Positions 56,115 to 64,000 of a DNA stretch of 64,000 bases are shown in pieces; position 1 is the first letter of the stretch; each line of letters begins with the position of its first letter. The position numbers and the translations under genes are program-made. Below the pieces are notes generated by a model that saw nothing but the letters and a program-made list of their open reading frames with translations, searched no databases and was not told the origin of the DNA. The stretch is from positions 62,001 to 126,000 of the forward strand of contig CANQIF010000001.1 in NCBI GenBank assembly GCA_947623965.1, written 5' to 3'. This DNA comes from an uncultured Alistipes sp. (lineage in GTDB: Bacteria; Bacteroidota; Bacteroidia; Bacteroidales; Rikenellaceae).

Positions 56115-56840
56115 ATGAGCATTGTCGAACCCATACCGCAGCACGTCGCCGTCATCATGGACGGCAACGGACGCTGGGCCGAGCGGCACGGCCGGGAGCG
56201 CGCCGAAGGCCACGCAGCCGGCATCGAGCCGATGCGCGCCACGCTGCGCGCCGCCCAGCGGCACGGCGTGAAATACGTTACGTTCTACGCCTTCTCGACC
56301 GAGAACTGGGGCCGCCCCGCCGCCGAGGTCGACGCCCTCATGGAGCTGCTCTGCTGCTGCGTCGCGAGCGAGACCCCCGACCTGCAGCGCCAGGGGGTGC
56401 GCGTGCGCATCATCGGCGACCGGAGCCGCTTCTCGGAGAAGGTGCGCAGCTCCCTCGACCGCATCGAGGCCGACACGGCCGCGGGCGAAACGCTGACGAT
56501 GGTGCTGGCCCTCAACTACTCGTCGCGCGACGAGCTGCGCCGGGCCGTGTGCCGGCTCGCCGGCGAGGCGGCCGCCGGAAGGCTCGCCCCCGAGGCGATC
56601 GACGAGCGGTGCATCGCGGCCGCGCTCGACACGCACGGCATGCCCGACCCCGACCTGGTGATCCGCACCAGCGGCGAGCAGCGCCTCAGCAATTTCCTGC
56701 TCTGGCAGGCGGCCTATGCCGAGTTTTACTTCCCCGAGGTGCTGTGGCCCGACTTCACGGAGGAGGAGTTCGACCGCGCGCTGGCCGTCTACGCCCGGCG
56801 CGACCGCCGCTTCGGGCTGGTCGGCGAAACCCGCCGATAG
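56115..56840 (+). CDS. uppS: Undecaprenyl diphosphate synthase
   Basis: This is a cis-prenyltransferase making the C55 carrier for peptidoglycan and surface glycans. It has 241 residues. HVAVIMDGNGRWAERHG carries the catalytic Asp16, followed by YVTFYAFSTENWGRP and the C-terminal DLVIRTSGEQRLSNFLLWQAAYAEFYF. The ATG at 56115 is chosen over an in-frame upstream TTG. bamA follows 40 bp downstream, a common Bacteroidota order. Confidence 0.95.
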   Translation: MSIVEPIPQHVAVIMDGNGRWAERHGRERAEGHAAGIEPMRATLRAAQRHGVKYVTFYAFSTENWGRPAAEVDALMELLCCCVASETPDLQRQGVRVRIIGDRSRFSEKVRSSLDRIEADTAAGETLTMVLALNYSSRDELRRAVCRLAGEAAAGRLAPEAIDERCIAAALDTHGMPDPDLVIRTSGEQRLSNFLLWQAAYAEFYFPEVLWPDFTEEEFDRALAVYARRDRRFGLVGETRR

Positions 56841-56880
56841 GCCCGCTTAACGAAAAGACGAAGAAGTTTTTCGAAACACG

Positions 56881-59424
56881 ATGAAAGATTTACGTAAGAT
56901 AGCCGCCCTCGCGGCGGCCCTTCTGTTGAGTCTGCAAACCCTTTCGGCGCGGCCGGCTGGGGCGCGGGATGCCGACAGCACCGCTGTCGCCGCCCCCTTT
57001 CCGGAGGACGCCCCCATGTTCCGCAGCGCGGGGCGCCCGCAGCGCTATGTGATCCGCAAGGTGAACGTCCGCGGCCTGGACCACCTCGACCCCGATCTGG
57101 TGAAGGCCTCCGCCGGCCTGATCGACGGCGACACGATCTACCTGCCGAGCAACTTCATCTCGAACGTCATCACGCGGCTGTGGAGCCAGCGCTACTTCGC
57201 CGATGTGAAGGTCGGCGCCGAGATCGAGGGCGACAGCCTCGACCTGCAGCTCTTCCTGCGGGAGCGGCCGCGCGTCTACGACTGGAAATTCGAAGGCATC
57301 TCGCGCGGCAAGGAGAAGGACCTCACCGAGAAGCTGCAGCTCAAGCGCAACAGCGAGCTTTCGGACTACGTGATCGACAAGAACCTGAAGCTCATCAAGG
57401 AGTACTGGAAGGAGAAGGGCTTCCGCAACGCCACGGTGACCCACCGCATCGAGCAGGATTCGGCCCGGGCGCAGTACGCCACGGTCACCTTCGTCATCGA
57501 CCGCGGGGAGCGCGTGAAGATCGGGCGCATCCGCTTCACGGGCAACGAGACCTTCAAGGAACGCCGCCTGCGCCGCACCTTCAAGAAGACCCACCAGAAG
57601 AGTTTCAACATCTTCAAGGGGGCCAAGCTCAACGAGGCGAGCTACGCCGACGACAAGGAGCTGCTGATCGACTTCTACAACTCGAAGGGTTACCGCAACG
57701 CCACGATCCTGCGCGATTCGATCTACTACCTCTCGCCGACGCGTCTCGGCATCGACATCGACCTTGCAGAGGGCAACAAGTACTACATCCGCAACGTTTC
57801 GTGGGTCGGCAACTCGGTCTACGAGACCGACGAGCTGCAGCGCATGTTCGCCGTCAAGCGGGGCGATACCTACGACAAGAAGTCGATGCACAAGCGGCTC
57901 GGCATCGGCAAGGAGGAGAACCCCGAGGATGCGTCGATCAAGTCGCTCTACCAGAACAACGGCTACCTCACCTCGCAGATCGAACCCGCCGAGACGATCA
58001 TCGGTGCCGACTCGATCGACCTCGAGGTCAAGATCTTCGAGGGCAAGCAGTTCACGATCAACAACGTCGGCATCACGGGCAACCAGCGCGTGGACGACGA
58101 GGTGATCCGCCGCGAGCTCTACACGCGGCCGGGCGAGCTCTACGACCGCTCGATGCTCATGCAGACGATCCGCATGCTCGGCTCGATGGGCCACTTCAAC
58201 CCCGAGTCGATCATGCCCGACATCAAACCCGTCTCGAACGAGCTGGTCGACGTCAACTGGCCCCTCGAGGAGCAGGCCTCCGACCAGTTCAACATCGCCG
58301 GCGGCTGGGGCTCGGGAACCTTCGTGGGGTCGGTCGGCATCACCTTCAACAACCTCTCGGTCAAGAACATGTTCAAGAAGGGCGCCTGGCGGCCCTATCC
58401 CATGGGACAGAACCAGCGCCTCTCGCTGACGGCCCAGACCAACGGCACCTATTACAAGGCCTTCGCCGTCAGCTTCACCGATCCGTGGCTCGGCGGCAAG
58501 AAGCCCAACTCGTTCACCTTCTCGGCCCACGTCTCGGAGCAGAACAACGCCTACTACGTCTGGCAGTCGGCCACGATGTACTTCCGCACCTACGGCGTGG
58601 CGGCCGGTCTGGGCAAGCGTCTCAACTGGCCCGACCCCTACTTCAACTTCTACACGGAGGCGAGCTACGAGCGCTACGACCTGAAGAACTGGAACTCGTT
58701 CATCATGTCGAACGGTTCGGCGAACCTCTTCTCGCTCAAGTTCGTCCTCTCGCGCAACTCGATCGACCAGCCGCTCTACCCGCGCCGCGGCTCGGAGTTC
58801 AGCGTCTCGCTGCAGCTCACGCCTCCCTACTCGCTCTGGGACGGCAAGGACTACGCCGACCCGAAGATGAGCGATCGGGAGCGCTACAAGTGGATCGAGT
58901 TCCACAAATGGCAGCTCAAGTCGCAGTGGTACCAGCCCCTCACGAACAACCAGAACCTCGTCCTCATGGTCCGCGCCGAGATGGGCTACTTAGGCAACTA
59001 CAACAAGCACAAGATCTCGCCCTTCGAGCGGTTCGAGGTCGGCGGCGACGGCATGTCGGGCTACAACATCTACGGTATCGACATCATCTCGATGCGCGGT
59101 TACGAAGACGGCGCCCTCGACCCGGTGAACGAATACTACGCCGTGGGGTACAACAAGTACACGGCCGAGCTGCGCTACCCGGTCATTCTGAAGCCCTCCT
59201 CGACGATCTACGTGCTGGGCTTCCTCGAGGGCGGCAACGCCTTCGACTCGTGGAAGTCGTTCTCGCCCTTCAAGATCAAGCGGTCGGCCGGCGTCGGCGT
59301 ACGCCTCTACCTGCCGGTGGTGGGCATGCTGGGCATCGACTGGGGCTACGGCTTCGACGCCCCGGCAGGCCAGCGGGGAAAGAGCGGCAGCCAGTTCCAC
59401 TTTACGATGGGGCAGCAGTTCTGA
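56881..59424 (+). CDS. bamA: Outer-membrane protein assembly factor BamA
   Basis: BamA is the Omp85 core that inserts beta-barrel proteins into the outer membrane. It has 847 residues: signal peptide, five POTRA-like repeats (for example VRKVNVRGLDHL-like opening and FTINNVGITGNQRVDDEVIRREL), then a 16-strand barrel from about 440. The barrel has the SMRGYEDGAL loop motif (RGYE) that lies inside the barrel in Omp85 proteins and ends in FTMGQQF with terminal Phe. Two ompH genes follow, probably periplasmic chaperones for the same clients. Confidence 0.96.
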   Translation: MKDLRKIAALAAALLLSLQTLSARPAGARDADSTAVAAPFPEDAPMFRSAGRPQRYVIRKVNVRGLDHLDPDLVKASAGLIDGDTIYLPSNFISNVITRLWSQRYFADVKVGAEIEGDSLDLQLFLRERPRVYDWKFEGISRGKEKDLTEKLQLKRNSELSDYVIDKNLKLIKEYWKEKGFRNATVTHRIEQDSARAQYATVTFVIDRGERVKIGRIRFTGNETFKERRLRRTFKKTHQKSFNIFKGAKLNEASYADDKELLIDFYNSKGYRNATILRDSIYYLSPTRLGIDIDLAEGNKYYIRNVSWVGNSVYETDELQRMFAVKRGDTYDKKSMHKRLGIGKEENPEDASIKSLYQNNGYLTSQIEPAETIIGADSIDLEVKIFEGKQFTINNVGITGNQRVDDEVIRRELYTRPGELYDRSMLMQTIRMLGSMGHFNPESIMPDIKPVSNELVDVNWPLEEQASDQFNIAGGWGSGTFVGSVGITFNNLSVKNMFKKGAWRPYPMGQNQRLSLTAQTNGTYYKAFAVSFTDPWLGGKKPNSFTFSAHVSEQNNAYYVWQSATMYFRTYGVAAGLGKRLNWPDPYFNFYTEASYERYDLKNWNSFIMSNGSANLFSLKFVLSRNSIDQPLYPRRGSEFSVSLQLTPPYSLWDGKDYADPKMSDRERYKWIEFHKWQLKSQWYQPLTNNQNLVLMVRAEMGYLGNYNKHKISPFERFEVGGDGMSGYNIYGIDIISMRGYEDGALDPVNEYYAVGYNKYTAELRYPVILKPSSTIYVLGFLEGGNAFDSWKSFSPFKIKRSAGVGVRLYLPVVGMLGIDWGYGFDAPAGQRGKSGSQFHFTMGQQF

Positions 59425-59520
59425 CGAGAAGCAAGAAAAGAGAGCAGACGATCCTCCGTGCGCTTTGCGGCACGGCCGGGATCGAACAAAAAGCCTCCGG
59501 CCCGTTCGCCGCTGCGGCAA

Positions 59521-59528
59521 TATATTTG
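59521..59528 (+). promoter_or_regulatory. -7 box TATATTTG of the ompH pair
   Basis: TATATTTG lies 35 bp before the ATG at 59563. A GGGGAGGAG stretch between them could act as a ribosome site, which is uncommon in this genome. Confidence 0.6.
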
Positions 59529-59562
59529 ACGGGGAGGAGAAAACCTTAAAAACAAACCGGTC

Positions 59563-60066
59563 ATGAAACAGTTGATTTTAACGATCGCCCTCGTTCTTTC
59601 GGGCATCGCCGCTTCGGCGCAGAACTACATCGTCGTCAACAGCGAGAAGATCTTCAAGTCGATCGCCGCCTACAACACGGCCATCGCGGAGCTGGACAAG
59701 CTCGCCGAGCAGTACCAGGCGCAGGTCGACGAGAAGTACAAGGAGGTCGAATCGCTCTACAACACCTACCAGAACCAGAAGGCGTCGCTGAACGCCGCGA
59801 CGCGCCAGTCTTTCGAGGAGGTGATCCTCCAGAAGGAGGAGGAGGCCGCGAAATACCAGGAGAGTCTCTTCGGCAACGACGGCGAGCTGCTGAAACAGCG
59901 CGTGGCGAAGATCAAGCCGATCCAGGAGCGCGTCTTCGCGGCGATCAAGGCCTATGCCCAGCGCGTGGGGGCCGATCTGGTGCTCGACTCGTCGAACAAT
60001 CCGACGCTGCTCTACAACGCGGAGCGGGTCGAGCGGACGGAGGCGGTCATCGCCGAACTCAAGTAA
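59563..60066 (+). CDS. OmpH/Skp-family periplasmic chaperone, first copy
   Basis: Skp-like proteins hold unfolded outer-membrane proteins in the periplasm for BamA. It has 167 residues with signal MKQLILTIALVLSGIAASAQ. The core is a small strand (NYIVVNSEKIF) followed by a long coiled coil (about 40-120) and a C-terminal AYAQRVGADLVLDSSNNPTLLYN segment, which together form the Skp jellyfish shape. It is 139 bp after bamA behind its own promoter. Confidence 0.88.
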   Translation: MKQLILTIALVLSGIAASAQNYIVVNSEKIFKSIAAYNTAIAELDKLAEQYQAQVDEKYKEVESLYNTYQNQKASLNAATRQSFEEVILQKEEEAAKYQESLFGNDGELLKQRVAKIKPIQERVFAAIKAYAQRVGADLVLDSSNNPTLLYNAERVERTEAVIAELK

Positions 60067-60108
60067 CGAACGCAACAAACAATCAAAAATCAAACAACCT
60101 CATTCCGT

Positions 60109-60624
60109 ATGAAAAAAATGCTTAAACTGACCCTTGCGGTCGTGTGCCTGCTGAGCTCGACGTCGCTCTTCGCACAGAAATTCGGTCGCATCAACTCCGG
60201 CGAGATCATCGCCGTGATGCCCGAGAAGAAGGAGATGGACACCAACATGGAGGCATTCGTGAAGGATATGCAGGAGAACCTCGAGGCGTTGAATGTCGAG
60301 TTCAACAACAAGATGCAGGAGTTCCAGAAGAATCTTTCGACGATGTCCGAATCGGTCGCCCAGCTCAAACAGAAGGAGTTGAACGAGATGCGCGCCCGCG
60401 CCACGGAGTTCGAGCAGATGGCTCAGCAGGAGTACCAGAAGAAGTACACCGAGCTGATGACCCCGATCTACGAGAAGGCGAAGGCCGCCATCGACGCTGT
60501 CAGCAAGGCGGGGGGCTACCTGGCCGTGTTCGACATCACGTCGGGGGCGCTGGTCTACTTCGACGAGGCCAACCTGACGGATATCGGCCCGTTGGTGAAG
60601 AAGGAGCTCGGCATCGCCGAGTAG
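60109..60624 (+). CDS. OmpH/Skp-family periplasmic chaperone, second copy
   Basis: A 171-residue paralogue of the preceding gene, 42 bp downstream. The signal is MKKMLKLTLAVVCLLSSTSLFA. FGRINSGEIIAVMPEKKEMDTN precedes the long coiled coil, and AVFDITSGALVYFDEANLTDIGPLVKKELGI gives the C-terminal strand and helix. The two copies differ clearly, so this is an old duplication that may divide client ranges. A 13-bp hairpin terminator follows. Confidence 0.9.
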   Translation: MKKMLKLTLAVVCLLSSTSLFAQKFGRINSGEIIAVMPEKKEMDTNMEAFVKDMQENLEALNVEFNNKMQEFQKNLSTMSESVAQLKQKELNEMRARATEFEQMAQQEYQKKYTELMTPIYEKAKAAIDAVSKAGGYLAVFDITSGALVYFDEANLTDIGPLVKKELGIAE

Positions 60625-60648
60625 GAATTTTACGGGCGATCCTCATCG

Positions 60649-60690
60649 GAGCGGCGGCAGCTTGCGGGCTGCCGCCGCTCGGTGTTTTGG
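60649..60690 (+). terminator. Terminator hairpin after the second ompH
   Basis: GAGCGGCGGCAGC / GCTGCCGCCGCTC form a 13-bp perfect stem (60649-60661, 60668-60680) followed by GGTGTTTTGG. The T-run is modest. Confidence 0.7.
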
Positions 60691-61320
60691 GGCGGCTTTT
60701 TCGAGAGAAGGCAAAATTCAGAATGAAAAATTCCTACTGTTCTATGTCGGGCGTAAACCTCGGGGCGCAGCTTGCGAAGGAACCGCACGAGCGGCCTTGC
60801 GGACGCGAGTTGCGGGCCTTCGCGGGGCGAAGCTGCGGCCCGCTGCGGCTTCGTTGAAGCCGCAAATTCAGTATTCAAAATTCAAGATTCAAAATTAAAA
60901 GGGCTACCGGGCTTGCTTGGGTATTATTCCGGTTCGGGTCGCAGCCTGCGGAGCACGCAGGTTCGGATGCGAACTGCGGGCCTCCGCCGCCCCAGGCTGC
61001 GGCCCGCCGATCCCTGCGGGATCGATTCTGCTTGCGGGCAGCTCGCAGCCGTCGATTTTCGCCGAGATATTTTGCTGCAAACTCGACTGCGCAGCAGTCG
61101 GCAGCCCGCAGCCGCCCCCGGGCGGAGGGCTGCATCTTCGCGTCCCGCAGGTCCGCTCGAGCAGGCCCGTCCGCTCGGTTGCGGGCTGCTGCGCCCATGC
61201 GAGCGCAATTCATGATTCATGATTCAAGATTTAAAATTAAAAGGGTTGCGGGCTCGCTTGGGTATTATTCCGGTTCGGGTCGCAGCCTGCGGGCGCAATT
61301 CATGATTCTTAAATGAGGTT
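60691..61320. repeat. Mosaic palindromic repeat cluster R11
   Basis: TT/AA unit (60765-60845) closing with cap GCGGCTTCGTTGAAGCCGC; heptamer AT linker (60860-60895). Then a CC/GG unit (60940-61010) with cap GATCCCTGCGGGATC; an ACTGCGCAGCAGT cap with the GCAGCCCGCAGCCGCC hairpin (61085-61130); a second AT linker (61205-61240); and a truncated CC/GG start near 61275. The phrase GGGTATTATTCCGGTTCGGGTCGCAGCC-like occurs twice (about 60920 and 61260), a sign of local duplication. Confidence 0.85.
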
Positions 61321-61622
61321 GCCAGTCACGTTTGGACAAACAGCTCGATTCGGGCTGCCGGTATCTGCGACGTCGCGTCCGTCTCGAAAGAGTTCGGGGC
61401 ACAACTGCCTGCGGGTAGGATACATCGAACCGAGCGGTCCCGGCATTCCGGGATGCGGACCGCATCCCGCCGGCTGCGGCGCGTCCGATTCTTCTCTCCG
61501 ACCGCCGTCGTGGCCGCGATCGAATCGCCTCACGAATCGCCGCCTTCACCCCATAACCCGGCATTCGGCCCCGCACTTCGTCGATTTCGTCCCTTTTTCG
61601 GAGATCCGGAACGGGAAGCCTC
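61321..61622. other. Non-coding spacer upstream of the nitronate monooxygenase gene
   Basis: I see no gene here. It has a GGGATGCGG-A-CCGCATCCC palindrome (61450-61468) and no AT linkers or consensus repeat units, so it may be decayed repeat or ordinary spacer. The open frame that crosses it in phase with the downstream gene has no family character. Confidence 0.4.
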
Positions 61623-61630
61623 TACTTTTG
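61623..61630 (+). promoter_or_regulatory. -7 box TACTTTTG of the nitronate monooxygenase gene
   Basis: TACTTTTG fits TAnnTTTG and gives a leader of about 40 nt to the ATG at 61678. Confidence 0.55.
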
Positions 61631-61677
61631 TCCGAAACCGAACGCCTCATTCGGACGGCGTTCCCAATTCTGAACAG

Positions 61678-62772
61678 ATGAAAGCATTGCAAATCGGAGA
61701 CCTTCTGGCGCGTGTACCTATCGTGCAGGGAGGTATGGGTGTCGGCATTTCGCTCTCGGGGCTGGCCTCGGCCGTCGCCAACGAAGGGGGTGTCGGTGTG
61801 ATCTCGGCCGCCGGCCTGGGGTTGATTTATAAAGCGCATTCGAACGACTTCGACGAAGCCTCCCGCTGGGGGTTGAAGGAGGAGCTGCGCAAGGCGCGCG
61901 ACGCGACGAAGCGTTCGAAGGGAATCATCGGCGTGAACATCATGGTCGCCATGAACGACTTCGCGAATCTGGTCCGCACTGCCGTAGCCGAGAAGGCCGA
62001 CATCATCTTCTCGGGAGCCGGGCTGCCGCTGAACCTGCCCTCGTTTCTCACCGGGGGAGCCCGCACGAAACTGGCGCCGATCGTCTCGTCGGCCCGCGCC
62101 CTCCGGATCATTTGCCGCAGCTGGATCGGCCGGTACCGCTACGTACCCGACGCCGTGGTGGTCGAAGGCCCCAAGGCGGGCGGTCACCTGGGCTTCTCGC
62201 GCGAACAGCTCGCCGACAGCAGCTGCACGCTCGAACGGATCGTCCCCGAGGTCGTGGAGGCTGTCCGCGAAATCGAGCGGGAGCAGGGACGCCGCATCCC
62301 GGTCATTGCCGGCGGAGGCATCTACACCGGCGAGGATATCTATGCGATTACGGAGCTCGGAGCCGACGGGGTACAGATGGGCACGCGCTTCGTCGCCACG
62401 GAGGAGTGCGACGCTTCGCCCGCTTTCAAACAGGCCTACATAGAGGCCACCGAGGAACAGATCGACATCATCCAGTCGCCCGTCGGCATGCCGGGGCGTG
62501 CGATTCGAAACTCTTTCCTCGACCGCGTGCGGGAGGGATCGACGCGACCGAAGTCCTGCCCCTTCCACTGCATCAAGACGTGCGACGTCACGCATTCGCC
62601 CTACTGCATCATGCTGGCCTTATACAACGCTTTCCGCGGGCGGCTCGAGCAGGGCTACGCCTTCTGCGGTGCGAACGCCTGGCGTATCGACCGCATCGTG
62701 AGCGTGCGCGAACTCATCGCCTCGCTGCGCGAAGAGTTCGACCGAAAAGTCGCTTCGCTGCGGCTTCCGTGA
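61678..62772 (+). CDS. Nitronate monooxygenase (2-nitropropane dioxygenase-like)
   Basis: This is a FMN-dependent TIM-barrel enzyme family that oxidises alkyl nitronates; related members are FabK-type enoyl reductases. It has 364 residues from MKALQIGDLLARVPIVQGGMG. FMN-site features include PIVQGGMGVGISLSGLA, GGHLGFSREQL, and IAGGGIYTGEDIYAITELGADGVQMGTRF with its phosphate loop. The C-terminal extension carries four Cys (CPFHCIKTCDVTHSPYC), often seen in the longer clostridial and Bacteroidota group, which may bind metal. The last codons and stop lie inside the first hairpin of repeat cluster R12. Natural substrate unknown. Confidence 0.88.
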   Translation: MKALQIGDLLARVPIVQGGMGVGISLSGLASAVANEGGVGVISAAGLGLIYKAHSNDFDEASRWGLKEELRKARDATKRSKGIIGVNIMVAMNDFANLVRTAVAEKADIIFSGAGLPLNLPSFLTGGARTKLAPIVSSARALRIICRSWIGRYRYVPDAVVVEGPKAGGHLGFSREQLADSSCTLERIVPEVVEAVREIEREQGRRIPVIAGGGIYTGEDIYAITELGADGVQMGTRFVATEECDASPAFKQAYIEATEEQIDIIQSPVGMPGRAIRNSFLDRVREGSTRPKSCPFHCIKTCDVTHSPYCIMLALYNAFRGRLEQGYAFCGANAWRIDRIVSVRELIASLREEFDRKVASLRLP

Positions 62773-63030
62773 AGCCGCGAATTCAAAATTAAATAGGACT
62801 GCCGGATAATCCCACAGTTCGGGGCGCAGCCTGCGGAGCACGCAGGTTCGGCAATGAACTGCGGGCCTCCGCTGCCGGGAGGCTGCGGCCCGCACGACCT
62901 TTGCAAGGCCGATTCTCACCCCAGCCAAGCCCGCAGCCGAGTGGACGGGAGGCTGCGGCCCGCGCGGCCTTTTCAAGGCCGAAATCCAGAACGTCGGCCC
63001 GCCATCCCTGCGAGACGATTTTATTCCGGC
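62752..63030. repeat. Mosaic palindromic repeat cluster R12
   Basis: It begins inside the 3' end of the preceding gene with CTGCGGCTTC-CGT-GAAGCCGCG (around 62758-62779). A CC/GG unit follows (62825-62895), then a duplicated block ending GGGAGGCTGCGGCCCGC(A/G)CG with CTTTGCAAGG or CTTTTCAAGG caps (62880-62915 and 62945-62980). Confidence 0.8.
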
Positions 63031-63092
63031 ACTCCCGCAACCGGGCAGAAGGGCGCAAATTCGCCCTTCGCGATTTTTTTTTGCCGAAAATT

Positions 63093-63122
63093 TTTGTTTT
63101 TCGAAAATCCTCCCTATATTTG
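63093..63122 (+). promoter_or_regulatory. Promoter of tRNA-Leu(GAG)
   Basis: TTTG (63093-63096), 18 bp, TATATTTG (63115-63122), 39 bp before the tRNA. Confidence 0.75.
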
Positions 63123-63161
63123 CACTCCGATTGGCGCAGTTTAGTGCCGGTCGCTGGTTCT

Positions 63162-63250
63162 GCCCAGGTGGTGAAATTGGTAGACACGCTACTTTGAGGG
63201 GGTAGTGAACAATTACGTTCGTGCAAGTTCGAGTCTTGTCCTGGGCACCA
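63162..63250 (+). tRNA. tRNA-Leu(GAG)
   Basis: A class II cloverleaf with acceptor GCCCAGG/CCTGGGC and D-arm TGGTGAAATTGGTAGACACG. The anticodon stem is CTACT/GGTAG with loop TTGAGGG (anticodon GAG). It has a long variable arm and T-arm GCAAGTTCGAGTCTTGT. CCA is encoded at 63248-63250. Confidence 0.95.
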
Positions 63251-63292
63251 AAAACCGCGTTAGACGAAAGTTTAACGCGGTTTTGATTTTTT
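63251..63292 (+). terminator. Terminator of tRNA-Leu(GAG)
   Basis: AAAACCGCGTTA / TAACGCGGTTTT form a 12-bp perfect stem (63251-63262, 63273-63284), followed by GATTTTTT. Confidence 0.88.
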
Positions 63293-63388
63293 ATGTCGGA
63301 TCGTTGCCGGCCGGAACCGGGAGCAGCGGGGGAGTGCCGCCAGCCTCCCGTCAGCCTCCCGCCAGCTTAACGCTCCTCTCCCTGCCGC

Positions 63389-63931
63389 CTATCCGATCGG
63401 GCGCAGTTCGCCCGTGGTCGAGTGCATGATGTAGCCCTTCACGACCACGTCGTGCGGTATGAGCGGGTGGTTGCGCACCAGATCGACCGTCTCGAGGATC
63501 GCCGCCTCCGTGTCGTCGAAGCCGTGCAGCCAGCTGTCGAGGTCGATGCCGCAATGCTTCATCAGCGTGATGCTGCGCTCCTCGATGCCGCGTTCGCGCA
63601 TCAGGTGCAGCATTTCGGCGCTGTTCATCCCCTGTACGCCGCACTCCGTGTGGCCGATGACCATCACCTCCTGCACGCCCAGTTCGTAGATCGCCACCAG
63701 CAGGCTGCGGACCGTGCTGTCGAAGGGGTTCGTGATCGTCCCGCCGGCATTCTTGATGATCTTCACATCGCCGTTCCGCAACCCCAAAGCCGCCGGCAGC
63801 AGCTCCACGAGGCGCGTATCCATGCAGGTCACGATCGCGATGCGCTTGTTGGGGTACTTGTCCGTAATGAAGCGCTCGTACCCCTTCTCCGCCACGAATC
63901 GGCGGTTGTAAGCCATAATTTCGTCTATCAT
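63389..63931 (-). CDS. Beta-class carbonic anhydrase
   Basis: This zinc enzyme interconverts CO2 and bicarbonate in the cytosol. It has 180 residues. Cys36-Met-Asp38-Thr-Arg40 gives the first zinc ligand and the Asp/Arg dyad, and His94 with Cys97 in GHTECG complete the site. Its small size and NAGG segment fit the type II/Rv1284-like branch. It supports carboxylation reactions in CO2-dependent gut anaerobes. It reads leftward and is convergent with tRNA-Leu(GAG); no terminator is evident between 63300 and 63388. The start is the first ATG, giving MIDEIMAYN. Confidence 0.93.
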   Translation of the reverse strand: MIDEIMAYNRRFVAEKGYERFITDKYPNKRIAIVTCMDTRLVELLPAALGLRNGDVKIIKNAGGTITNPFDSTVRSLLVAIYELGVQEVMVIGHTECGVQGMNSAEMLHLMRERGIEERSITLMKHCGIDLDSWLHGFDDTEAAILETVDLVRNHPLIPHDVVVKGYIMHSTTGELRPIG

Positions 63932-64000
63932 CTTCTTTTTGAATTTATTAAGAATCGTCTATGCCTCCGGGGCCGCCCCGGCTCCGGCAAAGCGGAGCAG

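Noticed and set aside
59563..60624. The two ompH genes as one frameshifted gene
   Set aside because: Each has its own signal peptide, full Skp length and stop, so they are tandem paralogues.

Overview
The window looks like a chromosome segment from a GC-rich gut member of the Bacteroidota, most like Alistipes/Rikenellaceae. The reasons are: (i) many genes and tRNAs are preceded by the Bacteroidota -7 box TAnnTTTG, several with TTTG 19-21 bp upstream; (ii) there is little Shine-Dalgarno sequence; (iii) it carries a sphingolipid-type Spt, MenA, a DUF3575/DUF5119/fimbrillin cluster, and the Bacteroidota-style pairing of BamA with two OmpH/Skp proteins. The genus is inferred from gene content and base composition; no search was run.

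Layout. 1-1285: a repeat cluster and a long rod-shaped RNA candidate. 1286-2401: two small exported proteins. 2506-8322 (minus): transketolase, ClpX, ClpP, trigger factor. 8582-13961: lipoprotein glutaminyl cyclotransferase, MetH, MetF, joined by 4-bp overlaps. 14575-18901: M20 amidohydrolase, RNase R, glycosyltransferase. 19018-20289: Spt. 20376-24149: an AT-rich island with a gene remnant and a 1099-residue UvrD-type helicase/nuclease. 24515-33554: tRNA-Leu, SulP, CPBP protease, MenA, Fe-alcohol dehydrogenase, EamA permease, glyoxalase, S20. 33782-34173: tRNA-Glu and tRNA-Pro. 34791-41771 (minus): a fimbrial locus (DUF3575, DUF5119, fimbrillin, tip-like adhesin). 43030-48745: rod-shape operon mreB-mreC-mreD-PBP2-rodA, then a Ca-type P-ATPase. 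51932-55078 (minus): sua5, cca, pdxJ. 55131-60624: nadK, uppS, bamA, two ompH. 61678-63931: nitronate monooxygenase, tRNA-Leu, carbonic anhydrase.

The most notable unexplained structure is outside genes. First, a 17-bp perfect inverted repeat (41789-41805 and 42136-42152) flanks 330 bp holding one outward promoter, immediately upstream of the fimbrial operon. It has the anatomy of a phase-variable invertible promoter, drawn here in the orientation that would leave the fimbrial operon off. Second, about 10% of the window is a mosaic family of GC-rich palindromic repeats in twelve intergenic clusters. The copies come in matched structural subtypes with compensatory changes, capped by short palindromes whose sequence varies while self-complementarity is kept, and joined by heptamer AT linkers. 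Third, a roughly 110-bp double-promoter cassette (TTTG-N21-TATCTTTG, hairpin, TTTG-N21-TATCTTTG) recurs upstream of different genes next to those clusters.
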